From: Pseudomonas lundensis
Lineage (GTDB): Bacteria; Pseudomonadota; Gammaproteobacteria; Pseudomonadales; Pseudomonadaceae
Assembly (NCBI RefSeq): GCF_002269125.1
Contig: NZ_NQKI01000005.1
Span: 99,581-163,580, forward strand
Direction: 5' to 3'
Length of the DNA stretch: 64,000 bases
Shown here piece by piece: positions 1 to 8,430 of this stretch. Positions within the stretch are counted from its first letter, which is position 1, and each line of letters opens with the position of its first letter. A model generated the notes under the pieces. It was not told where the DNA came from and did no database searches. It saw only the letters and a list, made by a program, of their open reading frames with translations. The position numbers and the translations under genes were made by a program.

Positions 1-1107
1 GAGGCGCGACGCCAGAATCCCGATGACCCCTTGGTGCCAGTCCGGGTCGAACAGGCACAACCCGAACGGCATCGAGTCGACCGGTAATTCCTTGAGCTGG
101 GCCAGCGCTTCGCGCTGCATGCCTTGCTCAATGGATTTGCGGTCCTGGTTCATGTCGTCCAGTTGGGCGGCCATGGCGCGCGCGGCGTTGGCGTCGTCGG
201 TGAGCAGGCATTCGATGCCCAGGCTCATGTCGTCCAGGCGCCCCGCCGCGTTCAGCCGTGGGCCGATGATGAAGCCGAGGTCGGTGGAGGTGATGCGCGC
301 AGGGTCGCGTTTAGCCACTTCCAGAATGGCCTTGAGCCCCGGCCGTGCGCGACCGGCGCGAATCCGTTCCAGGCCCTGATGCACCAGAATCCGGTTGTTG
401 GCGTCCAGCGGCACCACGTCCGCCACACTGCCTAATGCCACCAGATCCAGCAGTTCAGCGATGTTCGGCGCCTTGCTGTGTTCGTATCGGCCCAAGCTGT
501 TCAAACGCGCACGCAGCGCAATCAGCACATAGAAAATCACCCCCACCCCGGCCAATGCCTTGCTGGGAAACTCGCAGCCCGGCTGGTTAGGGTTGACGAT
601 GGCATCGGCGGCAGGCAATTCAGTGCCCGGTAAGTGGTGGTCGGTGACCAGCACCTTCAGACCGGCCTTTTTCGCCGCTGCGACCCCTTCTACGCTGGAA
701 ATGCCGTTGTCGACCGTGATGAGCAACTGCGGCTCGCGGGTCAGGGCAACTTCGACGATTTCCGGGGTCAGCCCGTAGCCGTACTCAAAGCGGTTGGGCA
801 CCAGGTAATCGACATGCGCGGCCCCCAGTAACCGCAGGCCCAGCATGCCGACGGTGCTGGCCGTCGCGCCATCGGCGTCGAAATCGCCGACGATCAGGAT
901 GCGCTGACGCTGGTCCAGCGCCTGCACCAGCAAATCCACGGCGGCATCAATGCCTTTGAGCTGCTGGTACGGAATCAACCGCGCCAGGCTCTTGTCCAGT
1001 TCAGCGGGCGACTGCACGCCACGGGCGGCGTACAACCGTGTCAGTAACGTCGGCATTTCGCCCAGAAAAGGCAGGGTTTCAGGCAATGGACGAGGTTCGA
1101 TGCGCAT
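1..1107 (-). CDS. recJ: Single-stranded-DNA-specific exonuclease RecJ (5' part only)
   Basis: RecJ degrades single-stranded DNA 5'-to-3' in recombination and mismatch repair. The first 369 codons are present; the rest lies beyond the left edge. The DHH-phosphoesterase motifs are readable: DFDADG at residues 75-80 (motif I, metal ligands), a VDNG motif near 134 and TDHHLPG near 155, all expected for a working nuclease. The start at 1107 (MRIEPRPLPE) matches the usual RecJ N-terminus; longer versions are not supported. YaeQ is encoded just upstream on the same strand with about 55 bases between, so the two may be co-transcribed. Nothing in the visible part looks damaged. Confidence 0.95.
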   Translation of the reverse strand, partial: MRIEPRPLPETLPFLGEMPTLLTRLYAARGVQSPAELDKSLARLIPYQQLKGIDAAVDLLVQALDQRQRILIVGDFDADGATASTVGMLGLRLLGAAHVDYLVPNRFEYGYGLTPEIVEVALTREPQLLITVDNGISSVEGVAAAKKAGLKVLVTDHHLPGTELPAADAIVNPNQPGCEFPSKALAGVGVIFYVLIALRARLNSLGRYEHSKAPNIAELLDLVALGSVADVVPLDANNRILVHQGLERIRAGRARPGLKAILEVAKRDPARITSTDLGFIIGPRLNAAGRLDDMSLGIECLLTDDANAARAMAAQLDDMNQDRKSIEQGMQREALAQLKELPVDSMPFGLCLFDPDWHQGVIGILASRL

Positions 1108-1162
1108 AGGCGGGGGATGTGTCTCTGTGTCTGAAGGTTGAAAGATTCACGCAGGGCGAGGA

Positions 1163-1705
1163 TTAACCGCGCTCGCCGGTCAACCACTGCAATTGCACTT
1201 CGTGCTGGCCGCGATCATCGGTCACGAATATCGTGCCTTCGCTGATCATCACGTCCCACTTGATGACCCGGGGCATGTCTTTGGCCAAGGTTTCGAGGAC
1301 GTCTTGCGGCACGGCCGCCACGTTGACGTTTTTCAGGTTTTTGATCGCCGGGATCACTTTGCCTTCCCAGACGCGCAGGCTGCCGTAGGCCAGCAAACTG
1401 GTGCGTTCTGTGCGGCGCGAACACCAGGTCAGGCGCTCGGCGTCAGGCTGGCCGACTTCGATCCAGTGCAAAACACGGTCATCCAGGCTTTTTTCCCACA
1501 GCGCCGGTTCGTCTACATCAGACAGGCCGCGGCCGAAGGACAGTTGTTCGTTGTACCAGAAGGCATATGCCAGCAAACGCACGGTCATGCGCTCTTCGGT
1601 TTCCGAAGGGTGACGGGCGATGGTCTGTTTTACGCTCTCATACACACCGCGATCCAGATCGGTGAGGTTGAGTTCAAACTTATAAGTCGTGGACGGCTGG
1701 GCCAT
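1163..1705 (-). CDS. yaeQ: YaeQ family protein
   Basis: This is a 180-residue YaeQ family protein. The family has a compact fold related to PD-(D/E)XK nucleases; its cellular role is not well defined, although early work linked it to RfaH-dependent transcription. The sequence begins MAQPSTTYKFELNLTDLD and contains the conserved stretch around EERMTVRLLAYAFWYNEQLSFGRG followed by PALWEKSLD. An upstream ATG at 1756 would add 17 residues unlike the family start, so 1705 is chosen. It lies directly upstream of recJ on the same strand and is divergent from the CoA-transferase gene. Confidence 0.88.
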   Translation of the reverse strand: MAQPSTTYKFELNLTDLDRGVYESVKQTIARHPSETEERMTVRLLAYAFWYNEQLSFGRGLSDVDEPALWEKSLDDRVLHWIEVGQPDAERLTWCSRRTERTSLLAYGSLRVWEGKVIPAIKNLKNVNVAAVPQDVLETLAKDMPRVIKWDVMISEGTIFVTDDRGQHEVQLQWLTGERG

Positions 1706-1839
1706 GAACGGGCTTCTTGATACGGAGAAAGGCGGCAAGTCTACCCGATACGCCAAGGATCAACGAACTCTGCGGCTTCTTGCGCGCCCGCTCCTATGTT
1801 AAAAGGCTGTACTCGCACGCTCCCGGACAAGGATTACTC

Positions 1840-3039
1840 ATGCCCCTCGCTGCCAAACCCCTTTCGGGCCTTAAGGTTGTCGAACTCGGAACGCTGATCG
1901 CCGGGCCGTTTGCTTCACGTATTTGCGCCGAATTCGGGGCGCAGGTGATTAAGGTCGAATCCCCGGATGGGGGCGATCCCTTGCGCAAGTGGCGCAAGCT
2001 GTACGAGGGCACGTCGCTGTGGTGGTTCGTGCAGGCGCGCAACAAAAAATCCCTGACGCTCAACCTCAAGCACCCCGAAGGCATTCAGGTGCTCAAGGCG
2101 TTGCTGGCCGACGCGGATATCCTGATCGAAAACTTCCGACCCGGTGTGCTCGAGAAGCTTGGGCTGGGGTGGGACGTGTTGCATGCCTTGAATCCCAAGT
2201 TGGTCATGGTCCGCCTGTCGGGCTTTGGCCAGACCGGGCCGATGAAGGATCAGCCAGGGTTTGGCGCCGTGGGGGAGTCGATGGGCGGGTTGCGTTACAT
2301 CACCGGCTTCGAAGACCGGCCGCCCGTGCGCACCGGCATTTCCATTGGAGACTCGATTGCCGCGCTGTGGGGCGTGATCGGTGCATTGATGGCCTTGAGG
2401 CACCGCGAGGTGAATGGCGGCCAGGGCCAAGTGGTGGATGTGGCGTTGTATGAAGCCATTTTCGCGATGATGGAAAGCATGGTCCCCGAATTCGATGTGT
2501 TCGGTTTTATTCGCGAACGCACGGGAAATATCATGCCCGGTATCACACCTTCTTCGATCCATACCAGCCTGGACGGCAAGCACGTTCAGATTGGCGCCAA
2601 CGGCGATGCCATTTTCAAACGGTTTATGCAGCTGATTGGCCGTGACGATTTGGCAAACGACCCGCTGTTGGCCAGCAATGACGGGCGCGACGCGCGACGC
2701 GATGAGCTGTACGGCGTGATTGATCGTTGGGTGGCCTCGCTGCCGCTGGAGGCGGTGCTTGAGCAATTGAATACGGCGCAGGTGCCGGCCAGCCGTATTT
2801 TCTCGGCGCAAGACATGTTCAGCGACCCGCAGTTTCTGGCGCGGGAAATGTTTTTGAGTGCCAAGCTGCCCGACGGCAAGGACTTTAAAATGCCAGGCAT
2901 TGTGCCCAAGCTCTCCGACACACCCGGATCGGCTGAGTGGGTGGGGCCTGAGTTGGGTGCCCATAACAACGAAGTGCTCGGTGCGCTGGGCTACGACGCC
3001 TCGGCCATTGCGGCACTGAAACACAACGGCGCCATTTAG
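1840..3039 (+). CDS. CaiB/BaiF family (class III) CoA-transferase
   Basis: This 399-residue protein belongs to the family III CoA-transferases, which move CoA between carboxylic acids through an aspartyl-CoA intermediate. The N-terminus shows the family signature from VVELGTLIAGPFASRI to AQVIKVE (residues 13-40). The catalytic aspartate is probably Asp171 in GISIGDS, by analogy with the GDS motif of formyl-CoA transferase. The start at 1840 follows an AAGGA sequence at normal spacing; the 41-residue upstream extension looks spurious. The substrate cannot be told from sequence. A small gene for a periplasmic-binding-like protein follows 50 bases later on the same strand, without an obvious functional link. 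Confidence 0.88.
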   Translation: MPLAAKPLSGLKVVELGTLIAGPFASRICAEFGAQVIKVESPDGGDPLRKWRKLYEGTSLWWFVQARNKKSLTLNLKHPEGIQVLKALLADADILIENFRPGVLEKLGLGWDVLHALNPKLVMVRLSGFGQTGPMKDQPGFGAVGESMGGLRYITGFEDRPPVRTGISIGDSIAALWGVIGALMALRHREVNGGQGQVVDVALYEAIFAMMESMVPEFDVFGFIRERTGNIMPGITPSSIHTSLDGKHVQIGANGDAIFKRFMQLIGRDDLANDPLLASNDGRDARRDELYGVIDRWVASLPLEAVLEQLNTAQVPASRIFSAQDMFSDPQFLAREMFLSAKLPDGKDFKMPGIVPKLSDTPGSAEWVGPELGAHNNEVLGALGYDASAIAALKHNGAI

Positions 3040-3088
3040 CAGAGGGGTTCATCTCCCTTTTCAAACGCAGTAGAAGGAACACCGCACC

Positions 3089-3973
3089 ATGACGATTCGC
3101 TCACGGCGGCCATGCCGTTGGGCTCAACTCATTCCGTGGGCGCTGCTGGGCTGGGCGTGCATGAGTTCAGGGGCCGAAAAACTCACGTGGCTGATGCGCG
3201 ACTTGCCCCCGCTAACCGTCTTTGAGGGCCCGCAAAAAGGTCAGGGGGTGATTGATCAACTCATGCCCTTCCTGATCGCCAACCTGCCTGAATACGAACA
3301 TGTGGTGGTGCAGGTCAATCGGGCCCGCGCCATGCAAATGCTGCAAGACCCGACCCTGACGTGCGACCCGGCGCTGGTGTGGAATCCGGCACGTGCGCGT
3401 TCAATCGCCTACTCAGCGCCGGTCATGGGCTTACACAGTAACGGGCTGGTAATCCGCAGCAGCGATCAGCCGAAGATCGCGCCTTATGTCACCGATCACG
3501 CCGTGGACCTCAAGCGCATGCTCAATGCCCAAGGCATGCGGCTGGGGGTGGTGGCCAAGCGCAGTTATGGCATGTGGATCGATGAACAACTGGCGCACAG
3601 CGAAGACCGCCAGGTGTTTGTTCACCACGGCAATGATGCGCTGGGCAGTCTCTTGCAAATGCAGCATGCAGGCCGACTGGAAGGTGTTTTGGGGTATTGG
3701 CCCGAGATTCAGTCCAAGTCCCGGCAACAAGGTTTGCCGTATGAGACGCTGCTGTTCTATCGGATTTTGGGCGCGCCCGCTTATCAGCCGATTTATATCG
3801 GTTGCTCCGACACCCCTGCCGGCCACGAAGCGTTGGTCCGGATTAACCGGGCATTGGCAACGTTGGGGCCGGACGCCTTGCGCGAGGCAGAAGCTCGGTG
3901 GCAAGAGCCCGGCCAGCCAGACGACTACTTGAATGGACAAACAGCCCCGCCTAAACGTCCGCTCTCGCGCTGA
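3089..3973 (+). CDS. TIGR02285-type periplasmic-binding-like protein
   Basis: This 294-residue protein resembles the TIGR02285 group, distant relatives of bacterial family 3 solute-binding proteins. A basic start and hydrophobic stretch (WAQLIPWALLGWACMSSG) suggest export to the periplasm. The mature part opens with KLTWLMRDLPPLTVFEGPQKGQG, the usual beginning of the fold. It contains a FYRILGAPAYQPIYIGCSD segment and a cysteine pair (TCDPALVW and IGCSD) that may form a disulfide. No transporter genes are adjacent, so it may be an orphan sensor or a lipid/peptide binder; the ligand is unknown. It is convergent with the receiver gene across a terminator at 3986-4024. Confidence 0.68.
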   Translation: MTIRSRRPCRWAQLIPWALLGWACMSSGAEKLTWLMRDLPPLTVFEGPQKGQGVIDQLMPFLIANLPEYEHVVVQVNRARAMQMLQDPTLTCDPALVWNPARARSIAYSAPVMGLHSNGLVIRSSDQPKIAPYVTDHAVDLKRMLNAQGMRLGVVAKRSYGMWIDEQLAHSEDRQVFVHHGNDALGSLLQMQHAGRLEGVLGYWPEIQSKSRQQGLPYETLLFYRILGAPAYQPIYIGCSDTPAGHEALVRINRALATLGPDALREAEARWQEPGQPDDYLNGQTAPPKRPLSR

Positions 3974-3985
3974 CAAATTTTGCTC

Positions 3986-4024
3986 AAAAAAAACCCCGAG
4001 CAGTGGGGAGTCAACTCGGGGTTT
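3986..4024 (-). terminator. Rho-independent terminator, chiefly for the minus strand
   Basis: A 10-base-pair stem (AAACCCCGAG with CTCGGGGTTT) encloses a 14-base loop. Read on the minus strand the stem is followed by eight Ts, which makes it a good terminator for the receiver gene. It can also stop the plus-strand gene ending at 3973. Confidence 0.85.
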
Positions 4025-4146
4025 AACAGGATCATGTGATCCGCTCGACAGGCTTCAGGCATCGGAGCAAAACGCTTGATCCCGTCGATGAAAAATCTGA
4101 CAAGCCAGTAGGAAAAAAGGTTCCCTGGTGCAGCAATCATATTTGC

Positions 4147-4554
4147 TCAGTGGGCCAAAGCGTTGAAACACGGAACCTGATAAGCCTGCAACAACTGGTT
4201 CAAGCGACTCAATGTGACGGGTTTGGCCAGGCAACCTAGCACCTTAAGGCCTTGACTGCGTGCCAGATGCGCGGCCGTTTCAACCACCTGCGGCGCAGCA
4301 CTGGATTGAATGATCAGTGCCGAAGCATTTCGGTGCTCCGCCAGTTCACGGATCAACTCAAGCCCGGAGAGGTTGTCCAGGTAAAGGTCGCAAATGGCGA
4401 TATCGATAGCACCGCGCACAGCGAGGGAATGACGTGCTGCTTCCAGGCTTGAAGCCGTGAGCACATCAAAGATGCGGCATGCGTTCAACATTTGATGGAT
4501 GGCCATCAACTGAAACGGATTGTCTTCAAGGATCAGTACTTTCAGATTTTGCAT
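4147..4554 (-). CDS. Stand-alone response-regulator receiver protein (RocR-like receiver)
   Basis: This 135-residue protein is a single receiver domain with no output domain. Acidic pocket Glu10-Asp11 (ILEDN), phosphoacceptor Asp56 (DIAICDLYL) and Lys111 (CLAKPVT) are all present, so it should be phosphorylatable. The DIAICDL stretch and length resemble the receiver part of RocR-type regulators, which in Pseudomonas pair with BvgS-like hybrid sensors. The second of two adjacent ATGs (4554) is better spaced from an AAAGG motif than the first (4557). It sits 140 bases downstream of a BvgS-like sensor on the same strand, but that sensor lacks a kinase, so a phosphodonor must come from elsewhere. 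Confidence 0.82.
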   Translation of the reverse strand: MQNLKVLILEDNPFQLMAIHQMLNACRIFDVLTASSLEAARHSLAVRGAIDIAICDLYLDNLSGLELIRELAEHRNASALIIQSSAAPQVVETAAHLARSQGLKVLGCLAKPVTLSRLNQLLQAYQVPCFNALAH

Positions 4555-4697
4555 CATCAGCCTTTACAGCAGCGGAACGATTTCTCGAATGGAGCGCACT
4601 GTAGAAGGCTCGAACTGAACAAAACATAAGACAAATCTTGAATTTCGGTAAGAAAACCCTACGCAGCACTACATCTTCGGGCCCGTAGACAATTGCC

Positions 4698-6797
4698 TCA
4701 AGGTAGATCCCACTTTCTGAATTCCGCCCCATCAAACCACCCCCCCACCAGCCCTTCCAACTGCCCGGTGGAAGAATAAAAGGGAACAGTCCACTGATAA
4801 ATCTCAGTACTGCAGGCCTTGAATACCAGTACGCGTTTTTTATAAAAGGGCTTTCGGCTTCGAATAACGCTCAATAACTCTTGATGTAACTGCTCAGCCA
4901 ACGGCGGCGGATAAAGATTAACTTCAAGACTGGTTAACCCTTGAATCCGCTCCAGCTTGACGGACAAACGCTCTTCATAACTGCGGTTGCAGGTGACCAG
5001 CTCACCTTTTACGCCGACGACAAAAATGGGGCTGGGTATACCGTCCAGGTAGCGGCGCTGGAAATGGATGCCTTCTCGTAACTGTGCTTCGCGCGCTTGC
5101 CCGAGCCTAATTTGTTTATGCAGGCGCCTATTGCATAAAAACAGCACCAGGCCTGCCACCAGCAAAGCGGTCACTGGCACATACAACCAGGGTGAGTGAT
5201 AAAAAGAGCCCTCGACGAACGGCGCTTTACCCACCCCGCCCAGCCACTTGCTTCTCAACGTCCGGATTTCCGTCATGGTCATGGCTTCCAGCGCCTTGTT
5301 CACAATGCTCAAGAGCTCGGGGTGCTTTACATGCACTGAAAACGTATCAGCCGACCAGCGACCATCAACGGTGCGGCCCACCTTGAGGCGGCCCGGCGGA
5401 TAGAGGTACGCCTGTGTCTCGCTTTGAATCGTTGCATCTGCCTCGCCTTTTTCCACCAGGCTCCTGGCCTGATCGAAACTGGCAACCGTGCGTATTTCAA
5501 CCTCCGGATGCTCGCGCCTGATCATGGCTTCAAGGGCATGCCTGGCGGGCAGTGCCAAAACTTTGCCGGACAGCTGTTCCAGCGAGCCCAGCCGGGAATC
5601 ATGGGTGCGAACGATAAACACCCACGGCGCCCCGCCGTAGGAGTACGTGAAGTTGAGAAACGCCTTGCGCTCCGGACTGATCGATAACGTGGCATTCATC
5701 TGCCCTTGACCGCTCTTGAGCAGGCTCAACGTTTGAGCGGTCGAAAACGACTCTTCATGAACGAATTGCAGACCGGTCATGCGTGAAATGCGCGCGAGGA
5801 TATCAATGCTCAAGCCTTCCCACTCACCCACGGCGTTCTTGAAGGTGTAAAGCGGAAATTGCTGGCTTACCACCGTGACCACCGGGTTGGCCTTGATCCA
5901 TTCACGCTCATTGGGGAGCAAATCTATATGTTGCTGGGCAATGCTTCCCTCTAACCCGTGGGTCCAGCGTGAAAGGATAAGCTCCGAGAGGGTGTCATCC
6001 ACGCTGTCGAGTACCTGATTGATCAGGTACGTTAATTGACGGTCTGCAAGACGGGTAGCAAAGGCGAACCCCGAGACCGGTATGGCGCTGTCATCGATGA
6101 TGCGCAATCTTGAAAAAGGGCGGATGCTCTTGAAGGCCTGAACAATGATTTCATTACCGATGAAAGCATCGATATCCCCTTCTATCAGTGCCTCCATGGC
6201 ACTGTGCATATTGGGCGTGATGATGATTTCGCTGTCTGGATAGAACGCGTGGGCGGCTTGAATATCGATGTAACCGTCCACGAAGCCGATCTTTTTGCCG
6301 GCCCATTCAACGATGGATTCAGATTCCGAATCACGCCCGACAATGACTGGCTGATCAACCATGTAATGCTGCGAGAACTCGATGCCCTCGATCCCTCGCT
6401 CAAACCCACTGGCGCTGGTCAATACATCAATCTTGCCCGCCAGCAGTTCGGCGACAGCCTGATCGCGCTTGCGGTAGCCAAGCACCTCGACCTCAGCCCC
6501 TAACTTGTCCCGAATAATGCTCAGATAATCGGCGCTGATACCTTGATAACGATTTCGGTCGTTGGTTATATCGATGGGTTCGTAATCATCGATCGTGATC
6601 CCCACGCGAAGCTTCCCGTGCTCTTGCAGCCAACGCTTTTCTTCGCTGTCCAGACGCAACGGCTTGAAACTGGCAAAGCTTGGGGGCAGCTTGAAGGGTA
6701 ATCCGTGTGCGGCATCGACCGTCTGCATAAAACTCAGCAACCCGATAACCAGCACGGCGTAGATCCATGATTCAAATGCCTGAAGAGTACGTGACAT
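4698..6797 (-). CDS. BvgS-like sensor: two periplasmic binding domains, membrane helix and PAS, kinase missing
   Basis: The 699-residue protein starts with a membrane/signal segment (about 10-28), then has two family 3 solute-binding (Venus-flytrap) domains, roughly 45-265 and 275-500, as in BvgS and EvgS. A membrane helix near 525-545 (VPVTALLVAGLVLFL) is followed by a PAS domain (about 575-690; GIPSPIFVVGVKGELVTCNR). It ends at the last PAS strand (GLVGGWFDGAEF), where BvgS-type proteins continue into HisKA, HATPase, receiver and Hpt domains. None is encoded in the next 140 bases. The start at 6797 follows AAGGAAG at ideal spacing; the upstream ATG at 6869 is rejected. It could be a decayed sensor or a decoy binding ligand only. 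Confidence 0.85.
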   Translation of the reverse strand: MSRTLQAFESWIYAVLVIGLLSFMQTVDAAHGLPFKLPPSFASFKPLRLDSEEKRWLQEHGKLRVGITIDDYEPIDITNDRNRYQGISADYLSIIRDKLGAEVEVLGYRKRDQAVAELLAGKIDVLTSASGFERGIEGIEFSQHYMVDQPVIVGRDSESESIVEWAGKKIGFVDGYIDIQAAHAFYPDSEIIITPNMHSAMEALIEGDIDAFIGNEIIVQAFKSIRPFSRLRIIDDSAIPVSGFAFATRLADRQLTYLINQVLDSVDDTLSELILSRWTHGLEGSIAQQHIDLLPNEREWIKANPVVTVVSQQFPLYTFKNAVGEWEGLSIDILARISRMTGLQFVHEESFSTAQTLSLLKSGQGQMNATLSISPERKAFLNFTYSYGGAPWVFIVRTHDSRLGSLEQLSGKVLALPARHALEAMIRREHPEVEIRTVASFDQARSLVEKGEADATIQSETQAYLYPPGRLKVGRTVDGRWSADTFSVHVKHPELLSIVNKALEAMTMTEIRTLRSKWLGGVGKAPFVEGSFYHSPWLYVPVTALLVAGLVLFLCNRRLHKQIRLGQAREAQLREGIHFQRRYLDGIPSPIFVVGVKGELVTCNRSYEERLSVKLERIQGLTSLEVNLYPPPLAEQLHQELLSVIRSRKPFYKKRVLVFKACSTEIYQWTVPFYSSTGQLEGLVGGWFDGAEFRKWDLP

Positions 6798-6867
6798 GGC
6801 AGCTTCCTTGACCGACAACTCGCCAGCCTTGGAGGGCGAGAACGGCGCAAGTTTGCCACGCAGAAAC

Positions 6868-6891
6868 AAAAAAGCCCGTCAGGCGACGGGC
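6868..6891 (-). terminator. Rho-independent terminator of thrC
   Basis: A stem of seven base pairs (GCCCGTC with GACGGGC, four-base loop) is followed on the minus strand by six Ts. It lies about 25 bases beyond the thrC stop codon. Confidence 0.88.
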
Positions 6892-6916
6892 TTCAATGTA
6901 TGTAGGACAAGACCTT

Positions 6917-8326
6917 TTACAAGGCTTTACCCCGGTTGCCATGCTGGCTGACAAAGGCTTGAACGGCTTTGAGATCGTTTGCCAGAACGGTGTAACGCTC
7001 TTCTCGCGCAAACAAATCAGAAAGATGCGCTGGGAGTTGCAATGCCTTTCCTACGCCTGCCTTCTCAACCGCCTCAGGGAACTTCACCGGGTGAGCCGTG
7101 CCCAGAATCACCATGGGGATGTCCAGGCTGCGGCGGCATTCACGTGCTGCCTTCACGCCAATGGCCGTGTGCGGGTCCAGCACTTCGCCGGTTTCTGCGA
7201 ACACCTGGGCGATCGTTTCACAGGTCTGGGTGTCATCAACGGCCAACGAATCAAACAGGCGGCGGGCTTCGGTCCAGCGATCGTCTTCAACGCTGAAGTG
7301 GCCGGTTTGCTTGAACGTGTCCATCAGCTCGGCAACCAGCGCACCGTTACGCCCGTGCAGGTCGAACAACAAGCGTTCGAAGTTCGAGGACACCATGATG
7401 TCCATCGACGGCGACAGGGTCGCGTGCAGGGTTTCTTTGGCGTACTGGTTGCCGCTCATGAAGCGGTGCAGGATGTCATTGCGGTTGGTGGCAACAATCA
7501 ACTGATTGATCGGCAGCCCCATGTTGCGCGCCAGGTAACCGGCGAAGATGTCGCCGAAGTTGCCCGTGGGCACCGAGAACGACACGGAACGGTGTGGCCC
7601 GCCCAGTTGCAAGGCCGCGTGGAAGTAGTAAACGATCTGGGCCATGATCCGCGCCCAGTTGATCGAATTCACGGCAACCAGACGCGTGCCCTTCAGGAAA
7701 CCCTGGTCCGCGAAGCTGGCCTTGACCATTTCCTGGCAGTCGTCGAAGTTGCCTTCGATGGCCAGGTTATGGATGTTGTCACCAAACAGCGTGGTCATCT
7801 GGCGACGCTGCACTTCAGACACCCGGTTATTGGGGTGCAGAATAAAAATGTCCACGTTTTCGCAGTGCTTGCAGCCTTCAATCGCCGCCGAACCGGTGTC
7901 ACCGGAGGTGGCGCCGACAATCACCACCCGCTCACCGCGCTTTTCGAGCACGTAGTCGAGCAAGCGACCCAGCAGTTGCAGGGCGAAATCCTTGAATGCC
8001 AGCGTCGGGCCGTGGAACAGCTCCAGCACCCATTCATTGCCATTGAGCTGACGCAAAGGCGCGACGGCCGCGTGGGAGAACACGCCGTAGGTTTCTTCGA
8101 GAATCTTTTTGAAATCGGCATCCGGGATGCTGCCTGTCACAAACGGACGCATCACGCGAAATGCCAGCTCGTGGTAAGGCAGGCCGGCCCACGAGGCGAT
8201 TTCTTCCTGGGTAAAGCGTGGCAGGTTTTCCGGCACGTACAGGCCGCCATCACTGGCCAGACCGGCCAGCAGGACATCTTCAAAATTCAGGGCCGGTGCC
8301 TGGCCGCGGGTACTGATATAGCGCAT
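6917..8326 (-). CDS. thrC: Threonine synthase
   Basis: ThrC converts O-phosphohomoserine to threonine using pyridoxal phosphate, the last step of the pathway. The 469-residue protein has the family start (MRYISTRGQAPALNFEDVLL), the PLP-lysine motif in GPTLAFKDFALQ, the SGDTGSAA phosphate-binding loop and the VSFSVPTGNFGDIFAGY stretch. Length and start are normal. It follows hom on the same strand, with a structured 104-base gap, so the two probably form a threonine operon, followed by a strong terminator at 6868-6891. Confidence 0.97.
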   Translation of the reverse strand: MRYISTRGQAPALNFEDVLLAGLASDGGLYVPENLPRFTQEEIASWAGLPYHELAFRVMRPFVTGSIPDADFKKILEETYGVFSHAAVAPLRQLNGNEWVLELFHGPTLAFKDFALQLLGRLLDYVLEKRGERVVIVGATSGDTGSAAIEGCKHCENVDIFILHPNNRVSEVQRRQMTTLFGDNIHNLAIEGNFDDCQEMVKASFADQGFLKGTRLVAVNSINWARIMAQIVYYFHAALQLGGPHRSVSFSVPTGNFGDIFAGYLARNMGLPINQLIVATNRNDILHRFMSGNQYAKETLHATLSPSMDIMVSSNFERLLFDLHGRNGALVAELMDTFKQTGHFSVEDDRWTEARRLFDSLAVDDTQTCETIAQVFAETGEVLDPHTAIGVKAARECRRSLDIPMVILGTAHPVKFPEAVEKAGVGKALQLPAHLSDLFAREERYTVLANDLKAVQAFVSQHGNRGKAL

Positions 8327-8346
8327 TAGGGCGAACCTTCAAGGTG

Positions 8347-8426
8347 AGCGGCAAGCCGTGGCGTCATGGCCCCCGTCAACGCCGGATGGCGCGTTAGCGG
8401 GGGCAAGCGCCTACAGCCTGCCGCTG
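8347..8426 (-). other. Intercistronic stem-loop between hom and thrC
   Basis: The gap between the two genes can form a large nested hairpin. An outer arm pairs 8347-8353 with 8420-8426 (AGCGGCA with TGCCGCT) and an inner arm pairs GCCCCCG (8369-8375) with CGGGGGC (8398-8404). There is no T-run, so it is more likely an mRNA stability or attenuating structure than a full terminator. Confidence 0.5.
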
Positions 8427-8430
8427 GTCA

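Noticed and set aside
4526..4735. Short ORF between the sensor and the receiver as a kinase remnant
   Set aside because: Its 69 residues contain no H-box, N-box or G-box motif, and the frame is unrelated to the sensor's.
6896..8329. 477-codon ORF opposite thrC
   Set aside because: ThrC is complete on the minus strand; the plus-strand product resembles nothing.
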